The position numbers were made by a program, and so were the translations under genes. Shown piece after piece: positions 27,668-36,466 of a DNA stretch of 54,991 nucleotides (position 1 is the stretch's first letter; each line of letters begins with the position of its first letter). The notes beneath the pieces are model-generated. The model saw nothing but the letters and a program-made list of their open reading frames with translations, did not search any database and had not been told where the DNA came from. Source of the stretch: Planctomycetaceae bacterium (lineage in GTDB: Bacteria > Planctomycetota > Planctomycetia > Pirellulales > Pirellulaceae); assembly GCA_002726245.1 (NCBI GenBank), contig PBSM01000097.1, forward strand, positions 1-54,991. The letters are read 5' to 3'.

Positions 27668-27724
27668 CTTCTACTGTTCCGAAACGCGGGGGGAGCGATT
27701 GATCGTGAAAGAACCAATGGTAGG

Positions 27725-28651
27725 TTATCGGGCAGCCGGCAGATCGATTCGCATCGCGGCTTCCATGCCTGGGCGCAGAACCCAGTGCTTGCCACGCGCC
27801 GTGCGGTTTTCGACTTCCGCCCAAACGCGATACTCGCCGCTGGCCTCCACAATCGGGCTGACGAAGCTGATCTTTGTAGTGAACTCTTCCGGATCGCGGT
27901 TCGGACGCTTGATCACGATCGTGACAGGCCGGCCGTCGATGTCTTCGGGCAGGTACTTGCTGGCATCAACAAAGCCCTCGACTCGGAGCGTATCCATGCG
28001 AACGATTCGAGCGATTGCATCGCCAGGGCTAACCCACTCGCCCGGCTTGCGATAGAGCTGGACAATCATGCCGTCCAGCGGAGAGACGATGCGGTGCTTC
28101 TTTAAGTTGATTCCAGCAACTGTCATCTGGGCCTGTCGCAGATCGGTTGTAAGGATTGCCACTTCGACGTCGCGTTCGGCGACTCCCTTTTCCATGACAG
28201 CTCGCGTCACCGTCAGTTGTTGACGGCGAATCTGTGTTTTGGGAACAGAGTCCGCGATCTGAGAGTTAACTGCATGAGATTCGTCGAGTTCGGCACGCGC
28301 GACTTCCGCCGTCGCGACGGCCGCCTCGACAGCGGATCGTGCCTTGTGCGTCTCGGCCATCGCTACCTGTTGTTCCAAGGTTGCCGCCTCATAGCGAGCC
28401 GAAGCGTCTTCATCATCCAGCTTGCCGATCATCTGCTTTGCCTTGACGACGACGCCCGCTTCGACGCGTTGCCCGTCCTCCGTCTCCAGCGCTAAGATCA
28501 CGCCTGGCGATTCAGCAGGTAATTGAATGTGGTCCTTGGCGGAAACGATGCAATCGGCGATCACAAGTTCGTTTCCCGATGACGGCAAACGGTCCGCCGA
28601 TGTTTGAGCCACCAAGAGCACGGCGACGACGATGGTTGATGTGATCTGCAT
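27725..28651 (-). CDS. HlyD-family periplasmic adaptor
   Basis: 308 residues with a signal peptide (MQITSTIVVAVLLVAQTSA) and GGAAG before the ATG. The first lipoyl half is IQLPAESPGVILALETEDGQ. A coiled-coil hairpin about 85-190 follows (EQQVAMAETHKARSAVEAAV), then the second lipoyl half with KKHRIVSPLDGMIVQLYRKP, and a beta-barrel ending in PGMEAAMRIDLPAAR. This is the membrane-fusion-protein architecture. No RND or ABC pump gene is adjacent; instead the neighbours are two other HlyD-containing proteins. It lies 57 bases upstream of the M50 fusion and 90 bases after the GAF protein, in one operon. Confidence 0.9.
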   Translation of the reverse strand: MQITSTIVVAVLLVAQTSADRLPSSGNELVIADCIVSAKDHIQLPAESPGVILALETEDGQRVEAGVVVKAKQMIGKLDDEDASARYEAATLEQQVAMAETHKARSAVEAAVATAEVARAELDESHAVNSQIADSVPKTQIRRQQLTVTRAVMEKGVAERDVEVAILTTDLRQAQMTVAGINLKKHRIVSPLDGMIVQLYRKPGEWVSPGDAIARIVRMDTLRVEGFVDASKYLPEDIDGRPVTIVIKRPNRDPEEFTTKISFVSPIVEASGEYRVWAEVENRTARGKHWVLRPGMEAAMRIDLPAAR

Positions 28652-28741
28652 GGTTCTGTCTTCCCTGAGTTTGGGTGAGCTGAGTATTGTCTGGTGCGTA
28701 ATTGAATCGCTTCGTGTCGGGACTATCGACTTGAAACAAGG

Positions 28742-30778
28742 CTAGAAAAGAATGTTTGCTTGAACCCACTCCCACGCTTCGTGGAACCAGGTGTAACCGA
28801 TCGCACGGCCACCGCACTTGATCTTGCCGCGAACCGTGGTCCCGGGACGCGGATCCACAAGATCGGTTTTCGTGATGTCAGCACGAATGCGGACGGTATG
28901 TCCTTCTTCGTCGTGCATTTGTGTGATCTCTTCCACTTCGGCAACGGTGCCGTCCAGTTCTGTTCCAGGTTTTGTCGCGAGCACATACTTCACGGGTAAC
29001 TCCGGCGTCTCTCGGCGTGCGTTATCGACGTGACCACTCCGGGTCTCCTTCATGTAGAGTTCGAGTTCCCAGGGGCCTGCTGGGTCGGCTACCGTCATGA
29101 GGACCTGACCGGTCTCAACCGTTCGATTCAGCAGCGATTCCTCGACATCCCACGACAGCATGATTTGACCGGAGATCGGCGCTCTGATCTTGAGGCTATC
29201 CAGTTTGGTTTCGAGCAACTTCTCCTGGAGATCCAAGCTCTCCAAACGCTTGGAGAATTCCTTTACCTGGCCTGCCAGACGAATTCGCTCATCTTCTGGC
29301 AGGTTCAGACCCTGGCGAGTTTGCGAATCGCGGGCAGAGAACAGTTGCTGCTGCGTTGCTTGACGCTGCCCGCGAACATCTTCCAAACGAACCTCAAGGT
29401 CTGTGTTCCTAAGTTCGACGAGTACATCGCCTTCTTTGACCGGGTCCTGATCCTTGAAGTTCACCGCGATCACCGTCCCAGGCTCGCCAACAAACACATC
29501 TTGTTTGACCGACGGTTGCAACGAACCTTTCGCCTTCAGATAGAAGTCTTTTTGGACGAACGTTAGCAGCAAGGCAGCGACCAGGATCAAGCCGCTGATC
29601 GCCAATGTCTTTGGCAACGTCCGGGCGCGAACGACCCAAGCCGCTTTGCCGAGCGCACGCCACACCGGCATCATGAACAAGTTACTGTGGTCCATGGAAT
29701 TGGCCAGTGCACGAGCGCTGTGCTCGTAGACGAGATCTAACCGCGGGGCGACGATGTTGCGAGGGAGTTCGCTTTCGATCTGCTCGATGATCAGAGCACC
29801 AATCACTTCGCCTTGCGGAGTGTGCTCGCTGTGTGGGTTGGCTGTTTCGTCGCTTGTCTGCGGTCGTCGCACGGGTAGGACCGAAATCGATTTCGCATAC
29901 GACTCTTCTACATAGTCTTCGATGGCGTGTTCGATTTGCGGTGGCAGGTCCTCCGTCGAACCTTCATACCAGAGAGGCTCGCCCGTCGCGACGACCTTCG
30001 TGGAAAGATGACCTAATGCCGCGACAATGTTCGATCGATTCTCAAGCGTGTCCTGTCCACTGACCGCTTCGACATAACACTTGCGGCCCTTCTTCACGGC
30101 AACGCTAACGCGATCGCAACCGATCAATCGGCGGCCTTCGTTCGCCACCGAGTAGGCGGTCTCGCGCAAGTCCAGACTCTCATGGATCAGCCGCGAGAAG
30201 TGATCTGCCTGCGCCCAAAGAGATGTCTTGTCGCTGAACTGCCGAAGCTTTTGCGTCTTGAGCCACTCGCCGGCGAGCTCGGACATCTGGTCCAGGAAGC
30301 GCAGGTAGCCGCGTTGTGTGGCCGGCGGGGAGTCTGCTCGTTGGAAGACCTCGATAATGCCTTCCACTTTGCCGTCGCTATTGAGTGGTGAAAGAACCAG
30401 CAACGACGTCGTGGGATTACCACCGGCCTCTTCGTCCCCAGCACCAGACATCGGCGGCACAAGTTGTCCTTGGTCGGTGTTGATGATGTGGTTGAGTAAG
30501 CGAAGGTGGCGGCTGGAGTCGTCAGATGACGAGTCCAGCAATGCTTGACTGAGATTGATCTGGTAGGCGAGTTGCAACCGTCGGCCTTCGGCCAGCAGCC
30601 AGACCGCGCCACCCACCGCTGCCAATGCAGAGACGACGCGTTGCAGGAACGACGCGTAGTACTCTTCTGGACCAATATCGCTCTTGGAGAGCTGCGAGAT
30701 CTCGCTGACCAAGCTGCGAATCTGCTGTTTGGTCTGTTCGATCGTCTCCGAGTTGACTGATGATTGCTCTGACGACAT
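28742..30778 (-). CDS. GAF-GAF-TM-HlyD membrane protein
   Basis: 678 residues. A short coiled-coil start (SETIEQTKQQIRSLVSEISQ) leads into two cytoplasmic GAF-like domains at about 40-180 (VGGAVWLLAEGRRLQLAYQI) and about 200-365 (LIGCDRVSVAVKKGRKCYVE, VIGALIIEQIES). A single transmembrane helix lies near 395-415 (TLAISGLILVAALLLTFV). The rest is an HlyD adaptor with a coiled-coil hairpin (QGLNLPEDERIRLAGQVKEF) and lipoyl halves (SLKIRAPISGQIMLSWDVEE). GAF domains fused to an HlyD adaptor would place a small-molecule or redox sensor on an export machine. It is the first gene of the operon. The ligand cannot be read from sequence. Confidence 0.88.
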   Translation of the reverse strand: MSSEQSSVNSETIEQTKQQIRSLVSEISQLSKSDIGPEEYYASFLQRVVSALAAVGGAVWLLAEGRRLQLAYQINLSQALLDSSSDDSSRHLRLLNHIINTDQGQLVPPMSGAGDEEAGGNPTTSLLVLSPLNSDGKVEGIIEVFQRADSPPATQRGYLRFLDQMSELAGEWLKTQKLRQFSDKTSLWAQADHFSRLIHESLDLRETAYSVANEGRRLIGCDRVSVAVKKGRKCYVEAVSGQDTLENRSNIVAALGHLSTKVVATGEPLWYEGSTEDLPPQIEHAIEDYVEESYAKSISVLPVRRPQTSDETANPHSEHTPQGEVIGALIIEQIESELPRNIVAPRLDLVYEHSARALANSMDHSNLFMMPVWRALGKAAWVVRARTLPKTLAISGLILVAALLLTFVQKDFYLKAKGSLQPSVKQDVFVGEPGTVIAVNFKDQDPVKEGDVLVELRNTDLEVRLEDVRGQRQATQQQLFSARDSQTRQGLNLPEDERIRLAGQVKEFSKRLESLDLQEKLLETKLDSLKIRAPISGQIMLSWDVEESLLNRTVETGQVLMTVADPAGPWELELYMKETRSGHVDNARRETPELPVKYVLATKPGTELDGTVAEVEEITQMHDEEGHTVRIRADITKTDLVDPRPGTTVRGKIKCGGRAIGYTWFHEAWEWVQANILF

Positions 30779-31281
30779 GGCTATCGTGATCCTGCCAATA
30801 GTGGATGCGTTCAGTGGACGACGTTTACTGCCCGGACATGGCGTTTGCGAAAAGAGCGCGACGTGAAGCTAGAACTCTGCCACGTCCTCTCCTGGATTCC
30901 ACTGTATTTGTGGTCCCAGTTCTTACAACGCTTTGGCCCAAATCCCCCCACGGGATTCTCTGAAGTCCCTACAAAGTTAGGGCTTATGTCGATTTTTCCG
31001 TCCGTTGCCTGCTGTCTCGACATTTCCCGTTGGCCTTCCTTATCGGCACTGTTCATACTTTATGTATAACCATTAACTGATACGATAGGTATAAACGCCT
31101 TGAGCGTCAAGGAATTTGCAAGCTTTTTTTGACGGGCTGTCCGTACTCAAGCCAAGCGGGTTCTAGTGCCAGTCGAGTTGACGTTGAAATGTACGATGCC
31201 TTCCAAGGCGTCGATTACCCCAAAACGACGGCTGAGAAGGCATACAATAAATCAAAAGCCCTGCTTAGCCCTGGATTTCGT

Positions 31282-31309
31282 TTGCATGAACATACGGTTC
31301 GGGTATACT
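31282..31309 (+). promoter_or_regulatory. Candidate promoter in the 768-base gap before the DUF1559 gene
   Basis: TATACT at 31304-31309 is preceded by TTGCAT at 31282-31287 with 16-base spacing. This would give a leader of about 230 bases before the ATG at 31547. The rest of 30779-31546 holds an AT-richer stretch near 31050-31110 and no gene I can support. Confidence 0.33.
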
Positions 31310-31546
31310 GCCCCAAGCCTATCACGATTTGAATCGTTATTGGGAAAAAGAGGCGTCGGCTGAGACTCAGGAACAGAGACTCTTACCCCATCTCTTTCTC
31401 TGCTGCATCGCTCGCCAGAATCGTGTGCGCTTGTCTTATCCAGGTTGACGCATGGATTAGGTTTTCCCGTTCCTTGGGAGTGCCTTGTCCATTTTCTATT
31501 CGTTTGTGTTCTGATTGGTTTCAAAATCTATAAAGGGAGTTGTGCT

Positions 31547-32581
31547 ATGGATCGTAGCAAACAACGTGGTTTCACTTTGGTGGAATTACTAGTCGTCATT
31601 GCGATCATTGGTATCTTGGTAGCGTTGTTGTTGCCGGCCGTTCAGGCTGCACGCGAAGCGGCTCGACGCATGAGTTGCAGTAACCAGCTCAAGCAGTTGG
31701 CTCTCTCGCTCCACAACTACCACGACACGTACAAGTCGTTCCCGCCCGGTTATTTGAACCATCTTCCAGATGTGGCGGCCGATGGCTTCTGGTCGTGGGG
31801 TGCTTTCAGTCAGCGATTCATTGAAGGCGGTAACCAGACTAACGTTCTAGACATCGGCACACACGCGATCGCAAATACTGGTGGGTTTGGCGCCGGTACT
31901 GCTGCCCCCAACGCTGCGGCTAACTTGGCGATTCTACAAGAGAGTGTTCCGGTCCATCGTTGTCCCTCTGACAACGGACGAGAGTTAAACAACGACCGCC
32001 GGTTCGCAACGGGGCCGACTTCGACAGTACGAAGTAACTACGTAGCGGCTAACGGTGCTTTTGAGATACAAGTTTTTCCGAGCACTCCACGCGCCGACAA
32101 AGGCCTGTTCGGTGCCAACGAAGCTTTCGCTTTTCGCGATATGATGATCGACGGTAGCAGCAACGTTATCGCGATCGGCGAACGTCGCACGCAAGTCAAA
32201 CTTGTTAATGGTCAGATCTTCGTTGTTGGGGCCGCCTTGGTGTACGGCCGGCGTGGTGATGGTGCGGCAAGCAATCCAGACGAGTTGGCGGACGTCCTCG
32301 GCTCCGGATTGGACGGCATCAACGGGAGTGGTGAGCCGGGCACGCCTTCGTCGGTCGCGCCTATTGGTTTCACCACTCGCACCGGATTCTCCAGTCAGCA
32401 TCCTGGTGGTGCTCAATTCGCCTTGGGCGATGGTTCTGTGAGATTCGTTGCTGAGACGATCGATCACTCCCCGACCGTTTTTAACGCGACGGGCGGGCCA
32501 GGTGGAGGTCCAACCGTTCCGAACAGCACGTTCGAGCGTCTGCTGGCCGTTGGTGATGGCGATCCGGTTAGTGACTACTAA
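31547..32581 (+). CDS. DUF1559 prepilin-like secreted protein
   Basis: 344 residues from the ATG at 31547, preceded by AAAGGGAG. The N-terminus is a type IV prepilin signal: short basic start, then [20 protein letters not shown], with the cleavage Gly before FTLVE. The conserved DUF1559 block follows ([33 protein letters not shown]). The C-terminus has the H-X9-DG motif ([19 protein letters not shown]). The family is expanded to dozens of members in planctomycetes, where it is presumed to form pseudopilin-like surface structures. The gene is monocistronic, with a leader upstream and a clear terminator downstream. Confidence 0.95.
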   Translation: MDRSKQRGFTLVELLVVIAIIGILVALLLPAVQAAREAARRMSCSNQLKQLALSLHNYHDTYKSFPPGYLNHLPDVAADGFWSWGAFSQRFIEGGNQTNVLDIGTHAIANTGGFGAGTAAPNAAANLAILQESVPVHRCPSDNGRELNNDRRFATGPTSTVRSNYVAANGAFEIQVFPSTPRADKGLFGANEAFAFRDMMIDGSSNVIAIGERRTQVKLVNGQIFVVGAALVYGRRGDGAASNPDELADVLGSGLDGINGSGEPGTPSSVAPIGFTTRTGFSSQHPGGAQFALGDGSVRFVAETIDHSPTVFNATGGPGGGPTVPNSTFERLLAVGDGDPVSDY

Positions 32582-32610
32582 ACCGCTTCGCACTACCTGC
32601 AAATCAGCAA

Positions 32611-32640
32611 CGGGACGGCCGTTTGGCCGTCCTGTTCTTT
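32611..32640 (+). terminator. Intrinsic terminator of the DUF1559 gene
   Basis: A 10-bp stem (CGGGACGGCC with GGCCGTCCTG, one G-U pair) and a GTTT loop, followed by TTCTTTATTT. It starts 30 bases after the stop. Confidence 0.85.
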
Positions 32641-32744
32641 ATTTCGAATCCTGACAGGGACCGAGCCGGTGAGGCAAAATAAGCGTGAAACGGGTGCTAT
32701 ACTTCGAGAAGGCCCGGGTCTTCTTCCTTTCGTGAGAGTACATC

Positions 32745-33341
32745 GTGAACCCCTATGCCGCGCCCGCCGCGATTCCGTTCGAACGGGCCACGCTCGTCGT
32801 CAAGGAACACCAGCCACGGCCGTTGCGAGCCTTCGGTCGCTGGACGTTGATCTGTGCGATTAGCGCGGCACCAAGCTTTTTCTGGGGTTGTGCACTGCAT
32901 GCCGAACCGCATCAACTGGCCGCAATGATCTGCGGCATCTTGGTCTTTGTGCTGGCGTACACGCTGATCGAATGCACGCATTACTATCATCAGATCATTT
33001 CGTTGCCACACGTCCACCGGACCGCGATTCTGGGGTATGGGACGCGGGTCTTGATCTCCGTCATCTTTCCTGTTGGACTGTTCGTTGACATGTTCACGGG
33101 AATGTGGGCCGTCACGTTCGTTCAGCAGTTGTTTCCCAATTCGCTGGAAGTAGGCCACGGAAAATCGGCAGCTTCGTTTCTGCAAGTCTTCATCACAACG
33201 ATCGTTCAGGGCACGTTCCTGAACGGATTGCTGCTCATTTACATGCTGGTTGTGTACAGCATCTTGCGGCTGTTCAGCCAAGTGCGGATCCGGTGGGCGC
33301 GCGGCGATCGGAGACGAGTCAGCCGAAACGCTTCGCCATGA
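32745..33341 (+). CDS. Integral membrane protein of unknown function
   Basis: 198 residues from a GTG start (MNPYAAPAAIPFERATLVVK). The NPYxxP opening is common in planctomycete membrane proteins. About four hydrophobic segments follow: WTLICAISAAPSFFWGCALH, MICGILVFVLAYTLI, TRVLISVIFPVGLFVDMF and TFLNGLLLIYMLVVYSILRL. The C-terminus is arginine-rich. No family is recognised. Its stop lies 23 bases inside the 3' end of the convergent GNAT gene. No neighbour on its strand gives a functional hint. Confidence 0.7.
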   Translation: MNPYAAPAAIPFERATLVVKEHQPRPLRAFGRWTLICAISAAPSFFWGCALHAEPHQLAAMICGILVFVLAYTLIECTHYYHQIISLPHVHRTAILGYGTRVLISVIFPVGLFVDMFTGMWAVTFVQQLFPNSLEVGHGKSAASFLQVFITTIVQGTFLNGLLLIYMLVVYSILRLFSQVRIRWARGDRRRVSRNASP

Positions 33342-33801
33342 ACAAGCTCACGGTTCCGTCTGGGTTGCCACCGGCAAAACCGAACCGTTCGTACAGCCTT
33401 CTAGCGCGATTGTCTTCTTTCACTTCCAGCGTGATTCCGCAGCAGCCGAGTCCTTTCGCTTCCACCTCGACTGCCTGTAGTAGTAACTCGCCAATTCCTT
33501 GTCCTCGGCGATCCCGATGCACCGCCAGATCGTGAATGTTGATGACGGGCTTCGCGCGGAACGTCGAAAAGCCGACAAAACAGATCGCGACGCCGACGAC
33601 CGCTTCGCTTTCGATGGCCAGGAAGTAACGCCCATTCGCTTGTTGTTTTAACTCGGGAATCAACCGAGCCTGCACTTCGTCAGCGATCGGTTCGCCGCCC
33701 GCAACCGGTTCGCTGGCATACATGTTGAGCAGCCTGAGAATTCCCTCGTAGTGCAAGCGGTCATCCAGGTCGGCGGCGCAGATGGTAACTTCGCTGGGCA
33801 T
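33319..33801 (-). CDS. GNAT family N-acetyltransferase
   Basis: 160 residues with GGAGG six bases before the ATG. The acetyl-CoA motif A is INIHDLAVHRDRRGQGIGEL (RRGQGIG matches Q/RxxGxG/A), followed by motif B ITLEVKEDNRARRLYERFGF. Early strands VGVAICFVGFSTFRAKPVIN match the family fold. The substrate is unknown. It is the last of three minus-strand genes after the HEAT lipoprotein and diadenylate cyclase, 35 bases downstream of the latter. Confidence 0.9.
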   Translation of the reverse strand: MPSEVTICAADLDDRLHYEGILRLLNMYASEPVAGGEPIADEVQARLIPELKQQANGRYFLAIESEAVVGVAICFVGFSTFRAKPVINIHDLAVHRDRRGQGIGELLLQAVEVEAKGLGCCGITLEVKEDNRARRLYERFGFAGGNPDGTVSLFMAKRFG

Positions 33802-33836
33802 AGAGTCCTCCAGAAGGCGTGCGGGGCGATTACCTC

Positions 33837-34826
33837 TTAGTCACTGCCGACCGAAGGAGGTTCGTATTCAAAGTCCTTCCACTTCATCGCGAGGCGGAAC
33901 GGCTCGACACGTAGAATCACTTCACCCTTCTTGAATAACCGAACCGTTCCGTTGGATTCGCTCACAGTGACAGCGATCGCATTGGTGTCTTTGCTGATCG
34001 CGGCAGCCGCCCAGTGGCGTGAGCCAAGTCCCTTGGAGAGCGTGATATTAACGTGGTCGGCGTTGACGATCTGGCACGCCTTCTCGACCGTCCCGTCGGG
34101 AGAAACAATGAAAGCTCCATCCAGCGGAGCAACTTCCTTGACGGCTTCTCGAACTCTTGCGTCGGCCAGGCTTCGTTCTTTCCGGCCGTAGCCCTTCACG
34201 GGGTCGTATCCGGCGGGGTGACTCTGGGTCAGGACCTTGCGAGTATCGCCGACGACGAACAATGTTCCGACAGGCTTGCCCTCGCGGCCTTCTCGCCCGA
34301 TATCCACGGCCAAATCGACGACGCATTTGAGCGTTTCGAGCGGCACGCTCGTCTCGATCTGTCTCAGATCGCGAGCCGTTAGGCGACCAAGATGCTCATC
34401 GAGTCGAATGAAGCTGATCGAGTCAATCGTACCTGGGTCGAAGCCGCTGTAAACTGCAACGACTTCCGAGTTGGGATCCAATATCTCGTCAGCGACGCCT
34501 TCCAGTAGAGCCTGGGTGAGCTTCTCGAAGACTGGCGCATCCTGCAGTTCCAGTACGACGGTGGCCAACCCTGCTTCGGTCGCACCTTCCAGAACTTCTT
34601 CGCTGTCGGCTGCGGCCAAGATCTTCTCGCGGCCAGCACGTTTTCGCAGCTCTTCCCAATCGGTTGGCCCCTCCAGCATCACCAACAAAGCATCAGCGTC
34701 GGCCTGCTTGCTAAGCTTCACAGCCAACTCGTACATCGACGCGAATTGGTCGTTGAAACGCTGCTGCTTCATGCGAACAGGGGGTCTGATGAGAGGCGGG
34801 GGCAAAGATCCTGAATGCACTCCCAT
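33837..34826 (-). CDS. Diadenylate cyclase with N-terminal pyruvate-kinase-like domain
   Basis: 329 residues from the ATG at 34826, chosen for GGAAAGG upstream; a TTG further out would add nine residues. The C-terminal DAC domain has the catalytic DGA (DGAFIVSPDG, about 236-245) and the GSRHWAA segment (268-274), equivalent to the GxRHxAA ATP-binding motif. It should make c-di-AMP from two ATP. Residues about 28-130 (YELAVKLSKQADADALLVML, ATVVLELQDAPVF) resemble the alpha/beta domain preceding DAC in archaeal DacZ-type enzymes. There is no transmembrane segment, unlike CdaA. It is in an operon with a HEAT lipoprotein and a GNAT enzyme. Osmolyte or wall regulation is inferred. Confidence 0.88.
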   Translation of the reverse strand: MGVHSGSLPPPLIRPPVRMKQQRFNDQFASMYELAVKLSKQADADALLVMLEGPTDWEELRKRAGREKILAAADSEEVLEGATEAGLATVVLELQDAPVFEKLTQALLEGVADEILDPNSEVVAVYSGFDPGTIDSISFIRLDEHLGRLTARDLRQIETSVPLETLKCVVDLAVDIGREGREGKPVGTLFVVGDTRKVLTQSHPAGYDPVKGYGRKERSLADARVREAVKEVAPLDGAFIVSPDGTVEKACQIVNADHVNITLSKGLGSRHWAAAAISKDTNAIAVTVSESNGTVRLFKKGEVILRVEPFRLAMKWKDFEYEPPSVGSD

Positions 34827-34868
34827 CGTAGAGCCTTTCCACGTGGAGAGCAACGGTACTAGATCGTT

Positions 34869-35603
34869 TCACGACCGTGGGGATGCAAGTTCAAGCAGCT
34901 CGGAGCCTGAACGGAGCATCCGTTCCGCGACCGATGGCTGATTCGGGCGTGTCGGCGTGCGACCGGCAACGTATTCTCGCCAGGCCGGAATGCTGTCTCC
35001 GTAGTGCTGGCCGGTGACCGACTTGAGCGATTGCACTGCCTGATGCTGTAAGGCCGGATCTTTGTCGTTCAGTGCGACAGCGAGTGTTTGAACGGCGCGT
35101 TGATCTTGAAACTTGGCTAACTCCGTCGTCCCAGCTAGTCGGACGTCGAGGTCGGTATCCGTTTCGACGAGGTTGGCGATTGCGGCTAGGGCTGCCGGAC
35201 CGCCTTGGCGGGCCAACGCCTTGCAAGCGGCGATGCGCACGTCAGGCTCGTCGGCTGCCGCCGCGTACTCCAACGTCGGGAGTGTCTGAGAGGAAGCCAA
35301 CTCGCCGATGGCGAGGACGGCTTCCGACCGCAGGATGGTGTTTGGCGACTCGTGTACGATGTTTGCCAACAATTGCACGACCCGGCTTTGCTCGTCGGGC
35401 GAAAGCGTTCCGGGATTCTGCCGGATCGCGCGAACTTCGGCCAGTTGCGCATGGAAGGTTGGCCCAAGTGCTTCGTCCTTCCGCCACTCACTGCGGTAGT
35501 ACGGGTTCACAATGGCCAATTCCGCGAACGGACCATCGGCGCACCCGGCTAGAGCAATACAAAAGGCGAAGCACAGCAAGTACTTAACACGGGTGTCGTG
35601 CAT
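34869..35603 (-). CDS. HEAT-repeat lipoprotein
   Basis: 244 residues from the ATG at 35603. The start gives a lipoprotein signal with a standard lipobox (YLLCFAFCIALAGCADG, LAGC). From about residue 90 there are four or five HEAT/PBS-lyase-like helical repeats, for example SEAVLAIGELASSQTLPTLE, VRIAACKALARQGGPAALAA and VRLAGTTELAKFQDQRAVQT. The tail (SIPAWREYVAGRTPTRP) is a conserved end seen in planctomycete HEAT lipoproteins. It probably scaffolds proteins at the membrane. It is the first gene of the three-gene operon with the diadenylate cyclase, 42 bases upstream of it. Confidence 0.85.
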   Translation of the reverse strand: MHDTRVKYLLCFAFCIALAGCADGPFAELAIVNPYYRSEWRKDEALGPTFHAQLAEVRAIRQNPGTLSPDEQSRVVQLLANIVHESPNTILRSEAVLAIGELASSQTLPTLEYAAAADEPDVRIAACKALARQGGPAALAAIANLVETDTDLDVRLAGTTELAKFQDQRAVQTLAVALNDKDPALQHQAVQSLKSVTGQHYGDSIPAWREYVAGRTPTRPNQPSVAERMLRSGSELLELASPRS

Positions 35604-35813
35604 GTGATTGGCGAGCTGGCTGACAAGAAATGCGTGAATACGTCGAAAAGCGACGGGAATGTAGCAAATGCGAGAACACGCCGCCAGACGGATCGTGCGA
35701 GCAGCTTGCGACCGCGCGACGGATGCGAATTCACTCAAGTTTTGCTACAAACAGCGAATACAGACTAGCTTGCCGCTCGTCTGTGTAGCTTTTCTTTCAA
35801 CGGGAGTGAATTC

Positions 35814-36332
35814 GTGGGTGAACCGTCACGTCATGCCGATTCGCGAGGCATTGTTGAGTCGATCCTCCGCAAGATACCGGGGTTTCGCGGGTATCTAGAG
35901 AAAGAGTATCGCCGCGAAAGCGATCACTTAGCTCGCACTTGGTTGGCTGATTTAGTCAGCAAATGTAAATCGAGCCTGGATCGGTTTCAGAGAGCCCTGC
36001 TGGACGCTGGCAAAATCGATGCGTTGGACGACTGCGAGCGAGTGCGTACACGCCTCGATACGCTTGCATCGCGCATCCGAGGCGCGGTGCGAGGTTACAG
36101 TGGCTTCTTCGACTTCGTGCGCGTCGATGAAGACATGTTGGATGATGTCTATGATCTCGACATGTCGATGATTGGTCAGATCGAGTCGGTAGAAGCATCG
36201 ATCGATGAACTATCGCCTGACGACGAGTCGCCGGAACAGTCGTTAGCCCGGGTGTTGGCGGAGGTTGAAGGGCTGCACCGGGAGTTTGATAAGCGAAGCG
36301 AGTTACTCGAAGGGTTGCGTCGTGCCGACTAG
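35814..36332 (+). CDS. Acidic helical protein upstream of the SPFH gene, unknown function
   Basis: 172 residues from a GTG start with GGGAG upstream. It is predicted almost wholly helical: ILRKIPGFRGYLEKEYRRES, LADLVSKCKSSLDRFQRALL, and an acidic second half with DDVYDLDMSMIGQIESVEAS and EQSLARVLAEVEGLHREFD. I recognise no named family. It is 134 bases upstream of the SPFH gene on the same strand, with only a repeat hairpin between. Proteins of this shape recur beside SPFH genes in related genomes as far as I know, so a partner or assembly role is inferred. Confidence 0.72.
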   Translation: MGEPSRHADSRGIVESILRKIPGFRGYLEKEYRRESDHLARTWLADLVSKCKSSLDRFQRALLDAGKIDALDDCERVRTRLDTLASRIRGAVRGYSGFFDFVRVDEDMLDDVYDLDMSMIGQIESVEASIDELSPDDESPEQSLARVLAEVEGLHREFDKRSELLEGLRRAD

Positions 36333-36360
36333 TACTCGACGTCGTCCGATTTTGTAAGTT

Positions 36361-36402
36361 GGAGTTGTACTCCGACCCGTGAAAGAGGCGGAGTACAACT
36401 CC
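36361..36402. repeat. Palindromic element with perfect 14-bp arms (GGAGTTGTACTCCG)
   Basis: GGAGTTGTACTCCG (36361-36374) and CGGAGTACAACTCC (36389-36402) are perfect reverse complements. It lies in the short gap before the SPFH gene and is related to the double hairpin at 8406-8452. Confidence 0.8.
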
Positions 36403-36466
36403 GTCCTACTGAACGCGCGTAAACAAAATGGCGGCGGTTGTCTGCCAGAAGAGAGGAAAACGCAAG

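Noticed and set aside
27344..28105. 253-residue open frame on plus across the M50 and HlyD genes
   Set aside because: It spans two real genes on the other strand and lacks domains.
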